A DNA stretch of 64,000 bases, taken from NCBI RefSeq assembly GCF_020382885.2, contig NC_058501.1, positions 16,612,001 through 16,676,000 of the forward strand, in the 5' to 3' direction. Below, one piece after another: positions 56,895 to 64,000 of this stretch (positions within the stretch are counted from its first letter, which is position 1; every line of letters begins with the position of its first letter). The notes below the pieces were generated by a model that saw only the letters and a list, made by a program, of their open reading frames with translations, had not been told where the DNA came from and ran no database searches. Both the position numbers and the translations under genes were made by a program. Source of the stretch: Scatophagus argus (Eukaryota; Chordata; Actinopteri; Scatophagidae).

Positions 56895-59049
56895 TATCCT
56901 TTAAGATGTTCATTTTTTTCCTCAAAGAATCAGAGTTCTCACTAAATGGATTTAACCAGAGAAACTGAAAAGTACGAAATAAAGTGCGGAAAGCAAAGCC
57001 ACATTTTCATTTAACTCAAAGTCCATTTACTGCACAATGTAGTTGCAACTTTTCTTATTCTTAAAAAGGAAAAAAATATCCTTTTTGAACATAAATTTAT
57101 GGATGCCCACTTCCCCACAGACAGGCTAGGATATCAAATCACTTTACCATCATAAACATATTTTCAGTGAGTGGTAATGTTGGATTTTACATATCAATCA
57201 ACATTTTTGAAAGAAAATCAAACACCTTAATGAGGTTTCACTCTTACTATACATTTTGTGAATTATAGACACTGTGTCAGTGAGATACACTTTTCATTCA
57301 ACATACATAAATATGACAAAAAGATTATTGTTTTTAAAACACAGCACCCTGGTATAATTTGCAACTGTTAAATAGTTGCACTGCACCTTAGACTGCTTGC
57401 TTTTTAGCCACACAAGCAACAAGACTGTGAAAATAGATTAAATTCCATTGTTTGGAGTACCTGTGTCTGTTTACGTTAGGGTAAATTGTTGAGATATGAA
57501 ATTTAAGCCGAGAGTCACAGTATTCCACTGAAAAGTACCAGTAATCTGTTTCAATATAAGAGATCTTATGATTTCACTGTACCGGTATAAACACCACACA
57601 TTGTAATACAATATAATCAACACGTCTGTTGTTACTTACTGCTTTGAAAATTACAAATCTCGACAAGACCTCTATAAACTACATATCATCAAAGACCAAT
57701 TTTTTAACATGCATTTGTAGTGGAGCATTGGGGAGCAATAACAGATCCTCTGTGTGCACAAGCTAGCTGCTTCTCCTGTTGCTGTAACCCACACTGAAAA
57801 ATTCTTTGTGTGATGTCCACATTTTTTCATACAGAACCAAAAGTTAAACAGTGTTACAAATAGCTAGTATAGTAAATGCTCTGTGCCCTATTTTACAAAA
57901 GGTATTATTGTCACCAAAGCCTTACAAGAGCCTCAATACCCAAAGCATAATAAGTGACATTTACTATATACTAGTGCAGATAATTTACAACCTTTAGGAA
58001 CAACAGTGTAATGTAGGTGTAAAGAAGAAGTGTATTACTGTCAAAAATGCATTTGCGATGCATACTGCTGGACTAGCCACTGCCAAGGTCAGTTCTCCCG
58101 TCCTTCAAATTGGGAAAAATGGAAAGAAAAGTGACTGCAAAATATCTCTAATTCAGTGAGTGTTCAGGGGGCCAAAGTGACCAAAAACTAGTGCATGTCT
58201 CACATGGGGAAAACACAAATATTGCAGTTAAGGCAAGTAAAAATGTTTGAGGATATAATGACAAAAATGTAAAAAAAAAAAAATAATACGAAGACACACC
58301 CAACAACATACACATAAAGAAAAGATTTTTTCTTAAAAGTATGGAATAATTCTACAAAATCTATGGATTGCAGCATAATTTTAACATACAAAGACATTGT
58401 CATCAAGAACTACCATATTTTTAGGATTGTGTCATCAAAATTGCACATGAATTGAAGTGATACAAAAAAAATCCTTTGTTTTGAAATCATTTAGACTGTC
58501 AGGAACCGAAATGATCTAGACAATCAATTACTGAACTACTGGCCTCACGCTGGTCCAGATGTTCAGGAAAGAACGAGTCTTTGTGTCTCTGCAAATGTCT
58601 GGGCTTAGATATGAATGAGCTAATTTGGCTACACCCATTTAAGGACTGAAGAAAATCAATCTCCTCTTTTATCCTAATTGTAAAGACATATTCTTGTTCA
58701 CAAATTATCAATCACAGAGACTTTAAGCAATGGGAACCATGATTTTTTTCCCTTTCTAGCTGCAGCAGGACTCCAACATCCTCAATATTACTGGGATGAT
58801 GGTGAGGATTTGTCAAAGAAACTGACATTCCTGTACAACATATCGGTAGTGTTTGTCCGAGGATCTCAGCTGCAGTTTACATGGCCATATCCAGGATGTT
58901 GAGAGAAAAAAATAATCCCTTATGCCTCTGGACTTCTCTAGAGGTACGCTGTTCCACTGCAGCACAACCCAACCGCCTCTTCTCTTCTCACTTCACCACC
59001 AACTCCACTGCTGGCCACAGACACTTCACAGTCCTCTGTCTTTCTCCCC
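56893..59049 (-). other. ccdc106 3' UTR and intergenic DNA
   Basis: AT-rich sequence between the ccdc106 stop and the u2af2 promoter. Much of it is probably ccdc106 3' UTR (minus strand), but I could not choose a cleavage signal. No credible coding frame is seen on either strand. Confidence 0.45.
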
Positions 59050-60999
<1,950 letters not shown>

Positions 61000-61008
61000 C
61001 TCACACAT

Positions 61009-61960
61009 CAGGCAACGTGAAGAATGTTGGATTAGTTGAACATTTGATAAACAACCCGTTGTTTTATATTACACTTATGCACAGCAGAAATTACTAACAC
61101 AATTACAGCGCTTACACTCACAGTTCTTAACAGAAAATGCAAGCTCAGACAGCCAGAAAACCAAATGTAACTTTATAATATTCCTATCTGGTCAATGCAC
61201 GTGTAAACTGAAACAGTAAAACTTGATGTGTTATTCAAGTAAGTTTGTAGTGGCCTGTTGACGTGTTCACAATGTGGAAGCGAGTTAACATTTGTTAGCT
61301 CGTCTGCAATGCATTAGCCTGGCATTAATGTTAGCAAGAATTTAGCAACGACTATAAAATTACAACTCCATCGTTCCTGTACACTTAGTGTTTATTTCCG
61401 TCATTCAGATGTTACTAGATTCTCCATTCTACCAATATATTGTGCAGAAATTGGTACATACCACTTTACGATTGTAATAACTTAATCGTGCACATGTAAT
61501 AAGATGTTATTACTCCGTCATATCTCCATTCACGAGTTCGTCTGCTAGCTAACAAGCTAACAATAACAATTATCGCTCTTTTATTTTTTCAATACGCCCT
61601 GTCGTCATTTCCGGTTGTAACGAAATTAACGTTCTGTCCTTAACATTCCTAATTTAAAAAGACATTCAAACAAAAAAAGATGTTGCAAGGGCTTTGTTTG
61701 TAGTTGATTCCAGTCTAGGAAAGTATTTCAAACATTTCAAAAGAAACCATATTTAAAATTGAAAAATAATATATATCTTGAGTACAGTAAAGTTAGATTT
61801 TCAGAAGCTATTCGGTTCATCGATGTATTGGTCTTGAAGAACTAAACGTTTAAAATGTGCACCCACTTATTCTACCTTCAGCTTTGTAAACACTTTATTG
61901 TTAGCGTTACAGGAAAACTGCAGGACAGGTAGAACAGGTGACAGGGTGTAGGTGTCAGGT
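61009..61960. promoter_or_regulatory. divergent promoter region of ccdc106 and tmem238
   Basis: The 0.95 kb between the ccdc106 start (-) and the tmem238 leader exon (+). A TTTCCGGTTG ETS-type core lies near 61609-61618. No open frame is seen. Head-to-head spacing of under 1 kb suggests a shared or bidirectional promoter; this is inferred. Confidence 0.4.
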
Positions 61961-62024
61961 TTCATTGTTGACTGGTGGCTTTCTAGAGTGGATCCCGAAA
62001 GACTCAAAACGCACGATTTCCATT
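61960..62024 (+). other. tmem238: probable non-coding first exon of tmem238
   Basis: The sequence ends TTTCCATT at a perfect donor, GTAAGT, at 62025. The coding exon of tmem238 begins after a T-rich acceptor (TTTTTCAG) at 62417, seven bases before its ATG. The start of this exon is approximate. Confidence 0.5.
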
Positions 62025-62424
62025 GTAAGTACGTTTAAATGTTAAATATTAAGCAGATTTTGTTTTCCTTAGAAGTATTCGTAGTAATATAGCCTTTGCT
62101 GAGGCGTTACCGGCTGCATAAAGAGTGTACTGAAACTGTTAAAACTTACTATACTTGAAAGGTGTGGCTCTTGTTGTGAGTGTAAATGCGGGACCAGTGT
62201 CTAACGCAAGAAAACAAAAGTCAAGACTGTAAATTGTGAATGTAAAAAATTCACAGAAATCCTTTATGTGCGTTTTAGATATGAAAGAAAAAAATCTCTG
62301 ACCTGTACAGGTGATAACTTAGTAAATGTCATGAATTGGTTTGTAAGATCTGTCTTCCTGTTTATTGTGGAGTCAGAAGATATCTGATATGTAGAACTCT
62401 TCTGCTCTGTTTTTCAGTGTAACC

Positions 62425-62754
62425 ATGGCGCCTAAATATGATGGCTTGTCCCACTGTAAGCTGGCGCTGATATTTGCTGTGCTGATGGACCTTTTGGGTG
62501 TGATATCTCTACTGCTGGGGGTCTTTGCTCCTCTTGAGATCCATGGCCAAGACTTTGGTGATCTGCTGGTGTACTCAGGAGCCCTGCTGGTGCTTCTGTC
62601 CCTGGCTGGCTGGGTTATGTGGTACAGCGGCAATATTGAGGGTCTAACCACCAAAAAGGAGTTGGGGGGAACTGTGGGTGGAGCTGTGGACCGTCTTGCC
62701 CGCTCACTTAGCCGCAGGATACGGATCCCAAGGACTCGCAGCAGCCCAACATAG
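62425..62754 (+). CDS. tmem238: transmembrane protein 238
   Basis: A small two-helix membrane protein of unknown biochemical role. The complete 109-residue frame lies in one exon. The start ATG (ACCATGG, strong context) follows a splice acceptor at 62417 by seven bases. Helix 1 is at about 13-35 (LALIFAVLMDLLGVISLLLG) and helix 2 at about 46-68 (LLVYSGALLVLLSLAGWVMW). Between them DFGDLLVYSGALLV and after them WYSGNIE are near-identical to human TMEM238 (DFGDLLIYSGALLV, WYTGNIE). The C-terminal part is basic, RLARSLSRRIRIPRTR, matching human LARLARKLSRR, so the termini are probably cytosolic. It is shorter than human TMEM238, whose extensions are Ala/Pro-rich. TMEM238-like paralogues exist, so the exact orthology is less sure than the family. 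Confidence 0.88.
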   Translation: MAPKYDGLSHCKLALIFAVLMDLLGVISLLLGVFAPLEIHGQDFGDLLVYSGALLVLLSLAGWVMWYSGNIEGLTTKKELGGTVGGAVDRLARSLSRRIRIPRTRSSPT

Positions 62755-63000
62755 AAGATGGATCCCAAAGCTACCAATGACTAAGTGGTTGACTCTGACT
62801 GCATGAAGGGCTCTATTTAACCAGGTGGCAGGCCACAAAAGCCTGAAGCAAAGGAGCATCATTTCTGGCTGTTATTCTTTCACAAACACCTATAACGCAC
62901 TATGTGAAAATTGAAAAGATTAATCTGCTATTATGTTGTCAATTTCCAATGAAGTTTTTCATTGATTTATTGACATAACTATTACAGAAACACCATTTAG

Positions 63001-63006
63001 AATAAA
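63001..63006 (+). terminator. candidate polyadenylation signal of tmem238
   Basis: AATAAA, 247 nt after the tmem238 stop, within an AT-rich 3' UTR. Its position is typical for a short transcript. Confidence 0.55.
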
Positions 63007-63034
63007 AGTTACTATGTTAACTACTGAAGACATT

Positions 63035-64000
63035 TTTATTGACAATAATCATGTTTGCACAAGGTTGAGTCAGAACTAATACTCAAGTTTTAATTGTTTT
63101 TCCAAGAAGGATAAGTAGATGCTATGACAGCAACCTTTATGCAACCTGCAAATACTGCATAGGACAATTTCTCTCCCTTATTTTATAAAAGATAGGGAAA
63201 TAAAATTAAAACAAAACAAAATGACATCAAAAGACATCAAGCAAAAAAGGTATTCAGAAAATAAATAATTTCAAAGAATAAGCACTGACATTGTTAAATT
63301 TAAAGACAGGACATCACATATTGTTTTACAGACACATTTAAAATGTGTAGTTATTTTTAACTACACCACATGTGAACAGAAAAAAAATACATTACAAAGA
63401 AGTTATCCCCATCTCAATGCAGCATCAGGAGATAGTGTCTGATTATCTATACACTGAGAGAATAACAATACCTGTTTCCAGTTCACAGTTAACAAAAAGA
63501 ACAGCCACAATATGAAGTTAACCTTTATGATGGAACAGTGTTTGACAGAAAGACGAGTGTCCCCTCGGGGGAAAAATATGTCAACTCTGCATATACAAAA
63601 AGATATGGTAGAAAAATGACTCAGAGAGCTGTATGTCAGTGAAACTGAATGCATAATTAGTGCAAAGGTAAAAAATAGATTTTAGCCATCAGGCAGCTGA
63701 ATTACTGGCTCTGACTAGTTCAACAGAAATTATATCAAATCAGATGAAGTCACACAGTAAGGCACCATCATCCATTAGGATAATACAGTCCATATACAGA
63801 TGTGCAAAATGAATGAGGTAAACAAGGATGAAACCGCATGTATCATATATTTTTTAAGAGGATACTTTCATTGTTGCAACTGGATCCTTTAGTTCCTTGA
63901 AACACCATTTGCAATGATGTCTCAAGCTCTGCTGGTGTATAGTACATGCCTGCTCCATCTCCATCTCCATCTCATTCCAAAAAGGCAGAAGGAGGATATG
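63035..64000 (-). other. probable 3' UTR of an unseen minus-strand gene
   Basis: A minus-strand AATAAA (TTTATT on plus) at 63035-63040 faces the tmem238 signal 30 bp away, so a convergent gene probably enters from the right edge. The DNA is AT-rich with no clear coding exon. A minus-strand frame open from the window edge ends at 63854 and runs through a (GATGGA)n repeat (ending EMEMEMEQAC, then 32 more residues); I do not recognise it and it may be chance. The last 60 bases contain CTCCATCTCCATCTCCATCT. Confidence 0.35.

Overview
This is vertebrate nuclear DNA, almost certainly from a ray-finned (teleost, probably percomorph) fish. Genes are split into short exons with GT-AG introns, and the long AT-rich introns are full of (TG)n, (CA)n, (CT)n and (GA)n microsatellites. 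Several degenerate copies of repeats typical of fish genomes are present. The encoded proteins align closely, from memory, with mammalian proteins that map mainly to human 19q13.4. No operons, CRISPR arrays, rRNA or tRNA genes were seen.

Layout, left to right. (1) 1-14 kb: cacng7 (+), TARP gamma-7, five coding exons at 5614-11168. A probable non-coding first exon ends at 1921, and a near-perfect REST/NRSF (RE1) element lies in the leader intron at 3264-3284. (2) 16-34.7 kb: cacng8 (+), TARP gamma-8, four coding exons at 27380-33311. Two probable leader exons end at 16545 and 26712, and a deleted pogo-type DNA transposon lies in the long leader intron. (3) 38.2-42.3 kb: cacng6 (-), calcium channel gamma-6, four coding exons, tail to tail with cacng8. 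(4) 48-56.6 kb: u2af2 (-), the large U2AF subunit, twelve coding exons, 470 residues. (5) 59-61 kb: ccdc106 (-), seven coding exons, about 402 residues. (6) 62-63 kb: tmem238 (+), a two-helix membrane protein of 109 residues, divergently arranged with ccdc106. (7) 63-64 kb: probable 3' UTR of an unseen minus-strand gene.

How the genes relate. cacng7, cacng8 and cacng6 are tandem paralogues of the claudin-like gamma-subunit family. Gamma-8 (type I TARP, C-terminal TTPV) and gamma-7 (type II TARP) are AMPA-receptor auxiliary subunits; gamma-6 is a voltage-gated calcium channel subunit. The RE1 fits neuron-restricted expression. u2af2 and ccdc106 are unrelated housekeeping-type genes that keep the ccdc106-then-u2af2 order known in mammals. 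I reconstructed all six coding models exon by exon; splice phases are consistent throughout and every model gives an intact reading frame.

Most notable observations: the RE1; a UG-repeat 3' splice site on a frame-neutral cacng7 exon; overlapping upstream reading frames in the cacng8 leader; a very long poly-U tract inside a u2af2 intron (U2AF2 itself binds such tracts); a frame-neutral 36-nt u2af2 exon; enlarged disordered regions in gamma-7 and ccdc106; and inversion of cacng6 relative to its paralogues. I found no clearly new biological system. The strongest leads are regulatory.
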